Assembly (NCBI RefSeq): GCF_000969885.1
Contig: NZ_CP009501.1
Span: 1,116,001 to 1,180,000, forward strand
Direction of reading: 5' to 3'
Length of the DNA stretch: 64,000 nt
Source: Methanosarcina thermophila TM-1
Lineage (GTDB): Archaea; Halobacteriota; Methanosarcinia; Methanosarcinales; Methanosarcinaceae
The translations under genes and the position numbers were made by a program. The notes beneath the pieces were generated by a model. The model was not told where the DNA came from. It was given only the letters and a program-made list of their open reading frames with translations, and ran no database searches. Positions 1 through 8,437 of the stretch are shown here, in pieces; the first letter of the stretch is position 1, and the number at the start of each line of letters is the position of its first letter.

Positions 1-243
1 TTCCCGAATAAAAACCAGCTTGGAGTAAATACTGTTCATCACGATGCATATTAATATTAGCTATGTCAGCCAGAAGGATTCGCCCGCAGTTTACACTAAG
101 TCAAAACTCCAGCCAATAAATTTGAATGTAACTATATAAATTTAACCATGCCGTTGACTCTAGACCGTTGAGCTGAAACCGTTGCGCCGGTTTATCACCA
201 AGCGTTGCGCCGCTTAACCACGCCGTTGCTTGGGGTTTTCGCT

Positions 244-350
244 CAAGCCTTTTTTGAAAAGGCTTGTGATCAAACTTTTTTCTAAAAAGTTTGCGCTCAA
301 GCTCTTTTTTCAAAAGGCTTGCGCTCCAAAATCTTTTTTCAAAAGATTTT
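244..350. repeat. Array of four consecutive A/T-rich stem-loops
   Basis: Four inverted repeats follow each other directly downstream of the top6B-top6A pair: 244-266 (CAAGCCTTTT / AAAAGGCTTG), 271-293 (CAAACTTTTT / AAAAAGTTTG), 298-321 (imperfect) and 328-350 (AAAATCTTTT / AAAAGATTTT). They are separated by 4-6 bases. Each has a T-run in the loop on one strand. They may act as termination or mRNA-end structures for the topoisomerase transcript. An open frame that crosses them (101-373, minus) has repetitive composition and is probably not a gene. Confidence 0.6.
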
Positions 351-376
351 GTGAAAAGGCTTGCAGGATGCAAGCT

Positions 377-1486
377 TTAAAGCATACCCAGTTCTTTTAA
401 CCGGTTCGGAAGATAAACCTCGGTTACGAAATCGAGACCTTTGCCTGCGAAAGCCTGCTGTTCAGCTTTTTTACCTATATCGAGCTGAAGCTGAATCTGT
501 TCTTGCCAGTAATCGGATTCGAAACGGGGATCGGATAGCTCACTCCGCAGTGCGCTTATGTCCTGTTCTGTAAGCTTGTCGGTTGAGAGTTCATATTCGA
601 CTATATCTGAAGGCTGTAGACCGAGGAACTTAGCTGATGGAGTTGCCATAAATTCAGAGAGATGGGCACTTTTTATGGCTCCGTAGGCAACCGAGGCATA
701 GATCCTGTAGGACCAGGGGTCGCCGTCCGTAAAAACGGCTACAGGGAGGTCTAGCTCCTCGTTCATACGTTTGATAATCCTGCGGGTTGACCTTGCAGGC
801 TGTCCTTTTAAATGGACAAGGATCGCATTGTAAGCTTCGTCAAAGCCATTTTCCATAAGACGCGCGTACATACCACCAGTTTCTATGGCAATTATCATGC
901 TTGCATCGTGGTCTTTGAATTCAATATTTTCCACATTGAAAGGAATCTGGTATCCGCCTTCACCCACGTCCTTCTGGCAGTGAATAATCCGTTCTCCTCT
1001 TTTTGTCTGCTCGGTAATCTCAATGGGTCCAAACATTGTAGCCCCGTCCTCCTCAGGGCGCATATGGAAAAATTCCCTCTGGAGATTGGTAAGGAGCTCA
1101 AGATCTTCGATCAGGCGGTCGCTCTCAGCCTGTTCTTTGAACTTCGCAGCAACCCAGCCCTCTGAAATATAGTAGAGTTCTCGAAGCGTTGATCCGCGAT
1201 TATGGGCGAGATGTTCGTTTATAAGGAAGTCTGTCGCGTAAACGGTTTTCAGGAGCTGGAATGCCCCTTTTACGGTTTTTGCGCTCCTTTCGCTTTCTCT
1301 GTCTCCGTAGACCCAGACATCACTCTCATCGGAATATTCTATATTCGCTTTTGTCCGGCTTGGAAGGCTGACGCTTGGGATAACCTCATTCTCAAACTGG
1401 TTATAGATCCTTTCTACAAGTTCAAGCAGCTTTTCCCTTGCCAGGGCATCTCCCTTAGACATTTTGTTATTTGTTTCTCTAGCCAT
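377..1486 (-). CDS. top6A: DNA topoisomerase VI subunit A
   Basis: The 369-residue protein matches the archaeal Top6A/Spo11 family in length and content. The N-terminal winged-helix part ends in the segment [10 protein letters not shown], which holds the catalytic tyrosine that attacks DNA. The Toprim domain follows, with the acidic sites IAIETGG (about residue 203) and FTDGDPW (about 255) that bind magnesium. With Top6B it makes and reseals a double-strand break to relax supercoils and unlink chromosomes in the cytoplasm. It starts two bases after the stop of top6B, so the two are co-transcribed and probably translationally coupled. Nothing looks unusual. Confidence 0.97.
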   Translation of the reverse strand: MARETNNKMSKGDALAREKLLELVERIYNQFENEVIPSVSLPSRTKANIEYSDESDVWVYGDRESERSAKTVKGAFQLLKTVYATDFLINEHLAHNRGSTLRELYYISEGWVAAKFKEQAESDRLIEDLELLTNLQREFFHMRPEEDGATMFGPIEITEQTKRGERIIHCQKDVGEGGYQIPFNVENIEFKDHDASMIIAIETGGMYARLMENGFDEAYNAILVHLKGQPARSTRRIIKRMNEELDLPVAVFTDGDPWSYRIYASVAYGAIKSAHLSEFMATPSAKFLGLQPSDIVEYELSTDKLTEQDISALRSELSDPRFESDYWQEQIQLQLDIGKKAEQQAFAGKGLDFVTEVYLPNRLKELGML

Positions 1487-1488
1487 TT

Positions 1489-3354
1489 TTATGCCCCCTT
1501 GAAGGCTTTTGCCCCGGTTACAAGCTCTTCTTCGAGCCCTTCCACAATAAGGTCGGGAAGTTTTTCGAGTTCTTTATCAGTCACACTTTCTATCCTGTAG
1601 CTGAGTACCTTTGAAGATCCAACTGCTGCCGAGATATCCCATACGTAATCATAGTCGTTGCCCAGGGTCACAACCTTTGGTTCTGGCTTTGCCCTGCTTA
1701 TTGTCCATGGCAGCATCTCATGAACTCTGAACGCGTATGAAGAAGTTCCGAAATTCTTAACCTTAATTACAATATCTGCGGACCCATCCTCATTCTTTTT
1801 AACTTTTCTGTGTACGAGCAGATTCCCCATAATCTTTGCAACAACAGGGTTAATGTCAGGGACATCCTTTTCCAGGATATTTGCTACCTTTGAAGCCATC
1901 TGCGGGAGTACCTTTGTAATTATAATCTCTTTCTCCCGGCGCTTCTTAAGGTTGCTCTGTTTACTAAGATAGTGCTTGAGTTTTCGTGCAACCTCCTTGA
2001 TTGCAAGATCAATCTCATCTTTGATTACGGGAATATCGGCAATTGCATCCTTTGATTCTGAGGTAAAAGGTACGTTAATAGATGCCACATGAACAAGCAG
2101 GATAGCCGGGCCTACAGGAAGTCCCCCTCCAGGCTGGTTTAAGCCGTACTGCTTCCATTTGATGTCTTCTACTGCATGTGTGATCACGCAGCCTCCCTGC
2201 TGGTAAAGCAGAGGCACCCGATTAGCAAAACGCATTATGCTGATCTTGTCTTCTTTCGGAAGGTCCCCCCCATAGGCGAGCCCGACTTCAACTACAAAAG
2301 GGTTTCCGGAATATACTGCAGGTTTTCGCGTGCTTGTGGCAATGAAATCCACGTTTGTTTCTTTTTCAAGCCCTCTGTAGATCAGCTCTTCCCCGATCGG
2401 GGAAAGACAGTCTGTCGGAGGAGCCATGATCTTTACCTTTTCAAAAGCTTCGATTAACTTTCTTGCTTCATGGCGTCCCAGGGTTTTTGGGTCGACTTCG
2501 GGATCAAGCCCCGCAGCTTTGCAAATCTCTTCGGCAGTCAGCAAACCTATTTTACAGAATGAGTATCGGAGGAATGGGGCGAGTTTCTGGCGCTCGGTGT
2601 AATGGAGCATTTTCATAAGAGTGCCAAGCTCTATACCTTCAGGATGGGGCAGGATTTCCTGGGCTGGCTCAGGCATCTTATCCGTGGCTCTTTCAAAGAC
2701 CACCTCGTTACCGTCAGGCTCTATAAGGGTAATTCTTGCATGTGGATTCACAATTGCAGTAGCTTTGAGGTACTCGTAAACTGACTGCCTTCTTCCTTTT
2801 ACATAGGCAGCCTTCATCTCCAGCTCGATCTGAGTCCCGTGCGGGCGGAACCAGTCTCTGATTTCATCTTTCAGAATGTCAGGCTCATTCGTGCTGGTAT
2901 TGATCATAAGCTCGTAATAGTGGGCAGGGGAATTGGGACCGGTTTTGGACAGAATTTTCGTATGCCTGCCCGCAGTCATCTGGGCATAGAGTACGGCTGC
3001 AGAAATCCCTATTCCCTGCTGTCCCCGGCTCTGCTTGAGGGCATGGAACCTTGAACCGTAGAGAAGCTTTGCAAAAACCTTTGGAATTTGTTCTTTTACA
3101 ATTCCAGGCCCGTTGTCTTCTACAATGACAGTTACGTAGTCCTGTCCGGTTCTTTCGATCTGGACAAGGATGTCAGGCAAAATACCTGCTTCTTCGCAGG
3201 CATCAAGGGCATTATCAACAGCTTCTTTTACGGTTGTTATAAGGCTTCGAGGCGCCGAGTCAAAACCCAGGATCTGCCTGTTCTTCTCGAAAAACTCTGC
3301 GACACTTATTGATTTTTGATGCTTTGCAAGTTCTTCTGCAACGGTGAATTCCAT
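1489..3354 (-). CDS. top6B: DNA topoisomerase VI subunit B (GHKL ATPase)
   Basis: The 621-residue subunit carries the GHKL ATPase fold at its N-terminus: the N-box [12 protein letters not shown] (about 44-55), the G1 box DNGPGI (about 80-85) and the G2 loop GQQGIG (about 111-116). The remaining transducer domain and a C-terminal Ig-like region fit the long Methanosarcina form. ATP binding dimerises the subunit and drives strand passage through the Top6A gate. The gene is upstream of top6A with a two-base gap. The ATG at 3354 begins the conserved N-terminus, and no better upstream start is visible. Confidence 0.97.
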   Translation of the reverse strand: MEFTVAEELAKHQKSISVAEFFEKNRQILGFDSAPRSLITTVKEAVDNALDACEEAGILPDILVQIERTGQDYVTVIVEDNGPGIVKEQIPKVFAKLLYGSRFHALKQSRGQQGIGISAAVLYAQMTAGRHTKILSKTGPNSPAHYYELMINTSTNEPDILKDEIRDWFRPHGTQIELEMKAAYVKGRRQSVYEYLKATAIVNPHARITLIEPDGNEVVFERATDKMPEPAQEILPHPEGIELGTLMKMLHYTERQKLAPFLRYSFCKIGLLTAEEICKAAGLDPEVDPKTLGRHEARKLIEAFEKVKIMAPPTDCLSPIGEELIYRGLEKETNVDFIATSTRKPAVYSGNPFVVEVGLAYGGDLPKEDKISIMRFANRVPLLYQQGGCVITHAVEDIKWKQYGLNQPGGGLPVGPAILLVHVASINVPFTSESKDAIADIPVIKDEIDLAIKEVARKLKHYLSKQSNLKKRREKEIIITKVLPQMASKVANILEKDVPDINPVVAKIMGNLLVHRKVKKNEDGSADIVIKVKNFGTSSYAFRVHEMLPWTISRAKPEPKVVTLGNDYDYVWDISAAVGSSKVLSYRIESVTDKELEKLPDLIVEGLEEELVTGAKAFKGA

Positions 3355-3765
3355 GAAATTTTACCTCTGGTGAGAATGTAATGTAACTTTATATTATTTT
3401 ACAAATGACTAAACTAAGAATTAAAGTAAGAATTTATGCTTCTTTCAGCAGCAATTTTTAGTCTTATATTTTCTTAGAACATCCTTCAACACATGAGAAA
3501 TAGTTCGCAGCCTGAAAAACATTTTTACAATAAGAAAAATAGTCTCACAATATAAAAAAATATCTTTATATACAGCAAAAGAGCATAAAATCAGAAAATT
3601 TTCATTTACGTTTTTATTTTAAGCAGGTTTAATTAAAACCTTTAAGCAGCTGATTCTGACGATTTCCATTTTTCATAAAAAGTCAGGGTAGTCCGCACCT
3701 GCTAGAAAATATAAATTATTCATTTTGTCTCGTGATAGAATCCTGTTGATTTCGACTCTGGCAGT
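3355..3765. other. AT-rich intergenic region
   Basis: No credible reading frame. It must hold the promoter of top6B on the minus strand, and several TATA-like stretches are present (for example near 3390 and 3565), but none can be assigned with confidence. Confidence 0.5.
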
Positions 3766-3978
3766 TTAAAGTTCTGCCCCGATAATTGTCTTGGTCGTTT
3801 TTACGGTTTCCTGTTGTCTGATTATATCTACCACATCGTTAAGAGTGTACAGATCTTCAACATCTATAATTACTACAAAATCAAATTCCCCAAAGACATG
3901 ATAAACGTCCTTAATCCCTTCAATGTTCTTGAGTTCCCTGTATGCCGCCTTTTCATAACCTGGCAGCACGTTTATCAT
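3766..3978 (-). CDS. Lrp/AsnC-type RAM (ligand-binding) domain protein
   Basis: This 70-residue protein is a stand-alone RAM domain, the effector-binding half of Lrp/AsnC regulators, without the usual HTH. Features seen are the opening strand MINVLPGYE, the AYRELKNIEGIKDVYHVFGEFDFVV core and the ending KTTKTIIGAEL, all typical of the family. Such one-domain proteins form rings and may bind amino acids or partner with full-length Lrp proteins (family knowledge). It diverges from the recombinase gene at 4063 across an 84-base gap, so both promoters share that gap. Confidence 0.85.
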   Translation of the reverse strand: MINVLPGYEKAAYRELKNIEGIKDVYHVFGEFDFVVIIDVEDLYTLNDVVDIIRQQETVKTTKTIIGAEL

Positions 3979-4062
3979 TGATATACCGAAAATGGCATCA
4001 CAACCTTAAAATTTATTATGCTATTAATGAGGTAGGATCTATGGTAAAACAGAGGTATTATT

Positions 4063-5307
4063 TTGAAAAGCTTGTTTGATAAATGGCTTGGAGCAGTTGC
4101 AAAGTCAGATAACACAAAAAGAAATTACTCGCATGCTATTAAAGCATTTTGTGAATTTGTAGATAAAGCTCCTGATCAACTCATTATTGAAGCTGAAAAA
4201 GAAATCAAAGAAGGTTTGCTAACGCGTGAAAGATCTGTTTCTGATTATGTACCAGACTTCATAGAGCATTTGGAAAGCAAGAACCTTGCTCCTAATACCA
4301 TTCGCGGATATATAATGGCTATTCAGTCGTTTTACAATTACTATGATATTCAATTTCCTAAACAGAGAAACCTTGAATCTATAGTATTAGAAAGTAACGT
4401 TGAAATACCTTCAAAAAATGACGTTCAAAAAATATTAAAAGTATGTGATCCTTTGGAGAAGGCAATTGTTCTTGTTGGTGCTTCAGGTGGATTAAGCTCT
4501 AATGAGATTATTAATCTAAAAGTTGGTACTTTTAAGGATGGATATGATTCTACAACAGGAATAACGACCTTAAAAATACGTAGAGGCAAAACTAAGACCG
4601 ATTTTATCACATTTCTCACTCCTGAAGCTAGTCAGGCAGTTAATGATTACCTAGAGTTCAGAGATAGAAAATCTGATTCAACCGATATTAGGAAACAAAG
4701 ACAATTACAGAAGCAGCATGTTTATTCTGATAACGATTATCTTTTTATTGGTAGGACAATACCGAATGAATGGCTTGAGAAAAGAGATGAGCGACTCAGG
4801 AAGCTTGAAAGAAATTCCTTCCTCAAGATATACCGGATGCTGAATGAAAAAGCCCGTAAGTCAACTCCTAAAGGGACATGGAATATCATCCGAAGTCACA
4901 ACCTGAGAAAATACTATGACTCTGCTTTGTTAAATGCTGGTTGCGACTCTTTCTTTGTTGAGTTTACAATGGGACATAAAATTGATAGAACTAAAGCCGC
5001 TTATTTTCGATCTGATCCAACCTCTTTAGCAAAGATATATGGAAAATATGTGCCTTATCTCACAATTCAAAAAGAGGCAGATATTTCAGAAAGTCCTGAA
5101 TACCTGCGGATCAAACAGGAGAATCAGATCTTGCAAGCTGAGACAGCCCGACATGTTGTGGAAAGATCAGAGCTGCAAGAACTAAAGGCAGAGATAGAAA
5201 GGATAAAGGAATCCCAAGAAATTACCGAGATTACACTAGAACTGCAGAAAAAAGATCCTGAGTTCTTAAATGCTGTTATGGAGGCTCTTAAAGCTATGAA
5301 AAATTAA
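4063..5307 (+). CDS. Tyrosine recombinase / integrase
   Basis: The 414-residue protein has an N-terminal SAM-like core-binding domain (about 1-105), a catalytic domain (about 115-335) and a C-terminal coiled coil (about 345-414). The HNLRKYY motif (box II, His and Arg), the MGHK histidine and candidate nucleophile tyrosines in the following AAYFRSD or IYGKYVPYL segments are visible. The box I arginine is not where expected: the segment reads GGLSSNEIINL, with Ser at that place. I chose the TTG at 4063 because AGAGG lies seven bases upstream. The gene sits at the left edge of the accessory region and is its best candidate integrase. Confidence 0.85.
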   Translation: MKSLFDKWLGAVAKSDNTKRNYSHAIKAFCEFVDKAPDQLIIEAEKEIKEGLLTRERSVSDYVPDFIEHLESKNLAPNTIRGYIMAIQSFYNYYDIQFPKQRNLESIVLESNVEIPSKNDVQKILKVCDPLEKAIVLVGASGGLSSNEIINLKVGTFKDGYDSTTGITTLKIRRGKTKTDFITFLTPEASQAVNDYLEFRDRKSDSTDIRKQRQLQKQHVYSDNDYLFIGRTIPNEWLEKRDERLRKLERNSFLKIYRMLNEKARKSTPKGTWNIIRSHNLRKYYDSALLNAGCDSFFVEFTMGHKIDRTKAAYFRSDPTSLAKIYGKYVPYLTIQKEADISESPEYLRIKQENQILQAETARHVVERSELQELKAEIERIKESQEITEITLELQKKDPEFLNAVMEALKAMKN

Positions 5308-5466
5308 TTTTCTAGTTTCCTTATATAAAATTTTAATTATTTTTATGAAAAGATCCAGCACTTAAAATATTGAAGGACATTTGCTACCCCAATTGTGATA
5401 GGATGTTATTATACTAATGTTTTTTTATTGTTTAGTAGCAACTAATATAGACAGATATATAAAGAG

Positions 5467-5510
5467 ATTAACCGTTCACAATTATGAACGGTTAATAATT
5501 ATTAACCGTT
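5467..5510. repeat. Three iterons of ATTAACCGTT
   Basis: ATTAACCGTTCA (5467-5478) and its exact reverse complement TGAACGGTTAAT (5485-5496) are followed four bases later by a further copy ATTAACCGTT (5501-5510). Inverted plus direct copies of a 10-bp word beside a small DNA-binding protein gene suggest an operator or a replication-origin site of the element. Confidence 0.6.
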
Positions 5511-5542
5511 TATCGGTAGCAGGCTCATAGTTTGACCATTAT

Positions 5543-5584
5543 CTTTTTATATAAGAGAACTGTACAATACTTTACAGTAAAGTA
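5543..5584 (+). promoter_or_regulatory. TATA box followed by a 17-bp perfect palindrome
   Basis: TTTTATATAAG at 5543-5553 is a good archaeal TATA box. The perfect palindrome TACTTTACAGTAAAGTA lies at 5568-5584, where the transcript would begin. The arrangement fits a repressed promoter for the small gene at 5723. Confidence 0.55.
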
Positions 5585-5634
5585 AAAAAATTGGTGGAGA
5601 TTAATAACAGACTGATATAAAACATACAAAAAAA

Positions 5635-5654
5635 CGTTAAATTAAGATTTAACG
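5635..5654. promoter_or_regulatory. Palindrome CGTTAAAT-N4-ATTTAACG
   Basis: Perfect 8-bp arms with a TAAG spacer, in the leader between the promoter at 5543 and the small DNA-binding protein gene at 5723. The arms resemble the TTAACG core of the 5467 iterons, so the same protein may bind both. Confidence 0.45.
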
Positions 5655-5722
5655 GCACTAGAGGTTATTTTACTATTACAGTATAAATTCAACAACATAG
5701 TTCACTTAAAATGGAGAATAAA

Positions 5723-5878
5723 ATGGAATATCCACAACTATACGGAGGCAAAGTACCTGTCGTAATGTATGTTGAGAAAGATGTCTTTGCAAAAATCGAA
5801 GCAAAGCGTGGTAAAGAGTCTAGAAATTCATTCTTAAACAGAGTACTTGAAAAGGCATTAAAAACGGGAGTCCGTTAA
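5723..5878 (+). CDS. Small ribbon-helix-helix-like protein (51 aa)
   Basis: The product is 51 residues. A short beta-like stretch (VPVVMYVEKDVFAKIE) is followed by a basic helix, GKESRNSFLNRVLEKAL. That order of strand, helix, turn with S-R-N-S and helix is what ribbon-helix-helix (CopG/MetJ-like) DNA-binding proteins look like. I prefer the ATG at 5723 over 5711 because GGAG at 5713-5716 is then correctly spaced. Palindromes and iterons lie immediately upstream, so it may control its own promoter or copy number of the element. Family assignment is an inference from the pattern. Confidence 0.6.
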   Translation: MEYPQLYGGKVPVVMYVEKDVFAKIEAKRGKESRNSFLNRVLEKALKTGVR

Positions 5879-5880
5879 AT

Positions 5881-5921
5881 CTGCCTTCTCTGCGTCTGGT
5901 CCACACAGAGAAATTAGGCAG
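5881..5921 (+). terminator. Nested stem-loop after the small DNA-binding gene
   Basis: CTGCCT pairs with AGGCAG (5916-5921) and inside it TTCTCTG pairs with CAGAGAA (5906-5912). It begins three bases after the stop codon, so it is probably a transcript end or mRNA-stabilising structure. Confidence 0.5.
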
Positions 5922-6078
5922 TCAACGACTTATCGAATATAGCGAGATTGTGTATTACAATAAGATTGCATTTGTACTACACAGCGTAGTATTGTGTAAA
6001 AGGATGTATATATACTTTTACAAATACGGACTTCTGTTTTTGATTGCCTTTTGCAGTTTTTCGGCTCTAGGAGCTTAA

Positions 6079-6243
6079 ATGCTGAATATCGAACAGTTGC
6101 AACCCTACACAGTTGAGACTTTGAAAAAAATTTGTGCAGATCGAAGAGATACCATCGAGCATATGCAAAAATTCGGAACCACCTTTGAAAAAGCTGTAGC
6201 ACTCGTGATCCTTACAGCCGGAGGCGAGAAAAGTGCAGTATAA
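6079..6243 (+). CDS. Hypothetical protein, 54 aa
   Basis: ATG at 6079 follows TAGGAG at 6068-6073 with normal spacing. The 54-residue product is mostly helical (LKKICADRRDTIEHMQKF, then a hydrophobic stretch KAVALVILTAGG). I do not recognise the family. It begins a chain of overlapping small genes (6079, 6233, 6445, 6715) that ends in the helicase-primase, so it probably belongs to the same replication operon. Confidence 0.55.
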   Translation: MLNIEQLQPYTVETLKKICADRRDTIEHMQKFGTTFEKAVALVILTAGGEKSAV

Positions 6244-6445
6244 AAACAGATGTACAGATGGTTCACAACATCTGCAATATGTTTCAGGCCAAACTTTGGA
6301 CTATATGCCACCCTCTAAGAGAATAGATTACTCTTTCAATCGTCTAAGAAACTTTTCTAAGCATCAGTGGCTAGATACTAAACGCTTGCAGGATAATAAG
6401 CCTGAAAAATTGCACGAAGAGGAGCAGAGCGGGAGGACTTATTAA
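6233..6445 (+). CDS. Hypothetical protein, 70 aa, overlapping both neighbours
   Basis: GTG at 6233 overlaps the previous gene by 11 bases and has GGAGG at 6220-6224. Its TAA overlaps the ATG of the next gene (TAATG, 6443-6447). The product is hydrophilic and rich in Lys, Arg and Gln (for example YSFNRLRNFSKHQWLD). I do not recognise it. The good ribosome-binding site and tight coupling on both sides are the evidence that it is translated. Confidence 0.5.
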   Translation: MQYKNRCTDGSQHLQYVSGQTLDYMPPSKRIDYSFNRLRNFSKHQWLDTKRLQDNKPEKLHEEEQSGRTY

Positions 6446-6714
6446 TGTCCCTTCCTGTCATTTCTAAAAAAACCCTTAATGAGGGAATTTTGGATCATTG
6501 CAGGAAGGCTGCGAACTTAGACAAATTCGTTAAGTTATATGATAAAGGTGATTGGAGAGCCTTTAAATATCCCTCTTAGTCCAAGGCAGATTACGCACTA
6601 TGCTTTATTATTGCCTTCCATACTCAAAATAAAAGGCAAATTGACAGGTTTTTTAGAAAAGGAGCGCTTTACGGGAAGATTAGAACCGGACTTGTAAGCA
6701 TACAGGGTGTTTAA
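6445..6714 (+). CDS. Primase-associated small protein with in-frame amber codon (possible pyrrolysine)
   Basis: Reading from ATG 6445 (GGGAGG at 6431-6436) gives 44 residues to a TAG at 6577-6579. The same frame then continues 44 codons to a TAA at 6712-6714 that touches the ATG of the helicase gene. The text across the TAG is GDWRAFKYPS-amber-SKADYALCFIIAF, then RQIDRFFRKGAL. This matches the motif GDW..YPSQSEADLAL...DRLFRQSGL known from phage and plasmid primase proteins on both sides of the stop. The TAG replaces a Gln codon (CAG). Methanosarcina can insert pyrrolysine at UAG, so readthrough to 89 residues is plausible; a nonsense mutation is the alternative. Confidence 0.6.
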
Positions 6715-7431
6715 ATGGTTCAACTTACCCTTACACAAAATCCTCGAATGAGCCAGGATAAGCGGATAGGAATTGCCAATCAAATCTATGACCAGTTCGT
6801 ATCTGGGCCCTGTATTATTTACAAAACTACTAGGGCTGGAGCTACGATTTCACTACTAGCAGAATCCATGAATAGAAACGAAAAGTTTGTTTGTTTAGTC
6901 CCTACTAATAGGATTGCAACTAACACAGTAATAAAAGACTCTAAAAAGTACTCAGATTTGGATAATGCTGTAGTTATTCGTGTTCCTGCGAACAAAGAAT
7001 GCCTAAAAAATGAGCTTCTCTGTGAAAAATACCCAGATCTAAGGCAACTTCCTGTACTACCTATTGCAGATTCATGTTTTGAATGCGATGAGTTTGATAA
7101 ATGCTTGATTACAGCAGTTGTAAGAAAACCTGATGCAAATGGTATTGTATTGACTTACAAAAAAATAGCAGCTCTCCAGCTTGCTTCTCATTTAAGACCT
7201 AATACATATGCAGAAGAGGTTTTAAAGGTACTTGAGAAGTCAAAAAATCTGATACTAGATGAAATCCACGAAATACAGTTCGGAGATATAACTTCAGTTA
7301 CAGTGTACAATGACACATCTTTCGATATTGTAAATCTGGAGAAATATATCTCCATAATGACTGATTTTGATTATCTACGCCGAGTAATTACTCAGTTTTC
7401 CTTAATAATGAAAGATAATACGGCTCTGTAG
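6715..7431 (+). pseudogene. N-terminal fragment of IS-interrupted helicase-primase (helicase motifs I-II)
   Basis: This is the front of a gene that originally ran 6715-7421 plus 8438-10640 (969 codons in one frame once the IS and one target duplicate are removed). Visible are a P-loop-like KTTRAGAT (37-44), LVPTNRIATNT (motif Ia) and LILDEIH (motif II, about 179-185). Between Ia and II sit five cysteines (C96, C103, C121, C124, C130), the position where XPD/DinG-type helicases carry a 4Fe-4S cluster. The last few codons to the TAG at 7429 come from the IS inverted repeat. Alone this piece cannot be a working helicase. Confidence 0.8.
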
Positions 7432-8350
7432 AAATCCTTAATTTAATCCATAATAATTGTATTACTTTTTTGTTTATATTATAGACTATTAGTTTAACTT
7501 TTACTTCTTTTACTTGATTTCTAACCTTTCTTGCTCTTAATGTTTCTCCAAATTTTCTTTTTACAACAGATATTATTGTCTCTACTATATTCCTTCTATT
7601 GTATTTGATCTTATCAAAGTCTTTGTTTAATTGTTTTCTATATTTTCCGTTTATTCTCTTTCTTTTTCTTTCTCTCAAAGGTACTATTGAATCTGCTTTT
7701 ATCTCTTCTCTTATTAGAGTATGAATTTCTTCGGAATCATATCCTTTATCCATCACATAACATTGAGACTTTCTTGACTTGTTTGATTGTCTTATCAGAG
7801 TCTTTGCATGCTTGACATCATGATCTGTTTTTTGGCTAATTTTCCATCCTAATATTACTTTTTTAATAGTGTCTACTGATATTGAAGTTTTAAGGAAGCT
7901 CCTTCGGAGCTTCCCTGTTCTCTTAGAATAATAATGACTTGCATAAGAACTCGTAAATCCTGTTGCATCAATTGCCGTAATGAGAACTTTTTCTCCATGT
8001 GAGTAAAATAGTTTTAGAGTTTTTGACAAAATTAGGTTAAACAATGAAGAGGGAATTCTGGACACAAACTTTTGAAGAGTAGTGTAATGAGGAACCTTAT
8101 CAAGGTCAAGTTTTTCCTTTATACTGTTCATGAGGTCAACAAGTTCTACAAAGTCACGGTAGTCTGTACTTATATACTCCTTCAATAAAACAAGAACAAG
8201 AAGCTGATGTTGAGTATAAACACGTTTGGAATATTTGCAGGAGTAAAGGTTCAGTCTGGAAGACTGAACCGTTTTAAGACTGAGATCAATAAATTTAATA
8301 TACTTATTTGATGACAATAGCAATTGCTCCTTTGTTTTTTGTGTGGACAA
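7388..8350 (-). CDS. IS5-like DDE transposase
   Basis: The 320-residue transposase has acidic catalytic segments [20 protein letters not shown] and [16 protein letters not shown] (D, D, E), with the basic Y-R-R-N-I-V-E block typical of the IS5 superfamily. Two oddities are seen. The frame has no stop inside the element: it runs through the left inverted repeat and takes its last residues and stop from the target gene. The start is also unclear: the frame opens with TTG at 8350, while an ATG at 8366 would be in frame only if the run of seven T at 8349-8355 were one base shorter. Confidence 0.85.
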   Translation of the reverse strand: MSTQKTKEQLLLSSNKYIKFIDLSLKTVQSSRLNLYSCKYSKRVYTQHQLLVLVLLKEYISTDYRDFVELVDLMNSIKEKLDLDKVPHYTTLQKFVSRIPSSLFNLILSKTLKLFYSHGEKVLITAIDATGFTSSYASHYYSKRTGKLRRSFLKTSISVDTIKKVILGWKISQKTDHDVKHAKTLIRQSNKSRKSQCYVMDKGYDSEEIHTLIREEIKADSIVPLRERKRKRINGKYRKQLNKDFDKIKYNRRNIVETIISVVKRKFGETLRARKVRNQVKEVKVKLIVYNINKKVIQLLWIKLRISTEPYYLSLLRKTE

Positions 8351-8429
8351 AAAAATTAAGGAGCATTTTTACAATTTTATTTTTATAATTTTTGGGTAAA
8401 AACAGAATTTAGAGGATTTCTACAGAGCC
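7422..8429. mobile_element. Insertion sequence, 1008 bp, IS5-like, with 8-bp target duplication
   Basis: Perfect 17-bp terminal inverted repeats bound it: GGCTCTGTAGAAATCCT at 7422-7438 and its reverse complement at 8413-8429. The target duplication GATAATAC is present at 7414-7421 and 8430-8437. An 8-bp duplication is what the ISH1 subgroup of IS5 makes (family knowledge). Removing the IS and one duplicate restores the interrupted gene exactly, so the insertion is clean and probably recent. Confidence 0.95.
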
Positions 8430-8437
8430 GATAATAC

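Noticed and set aside
101-373. 90-codon minus-strand frame
   Set aside because: It reads through the four hairpins, has repetitive Lys/Phe/Glu-rich content, and no ribosome-binding site.
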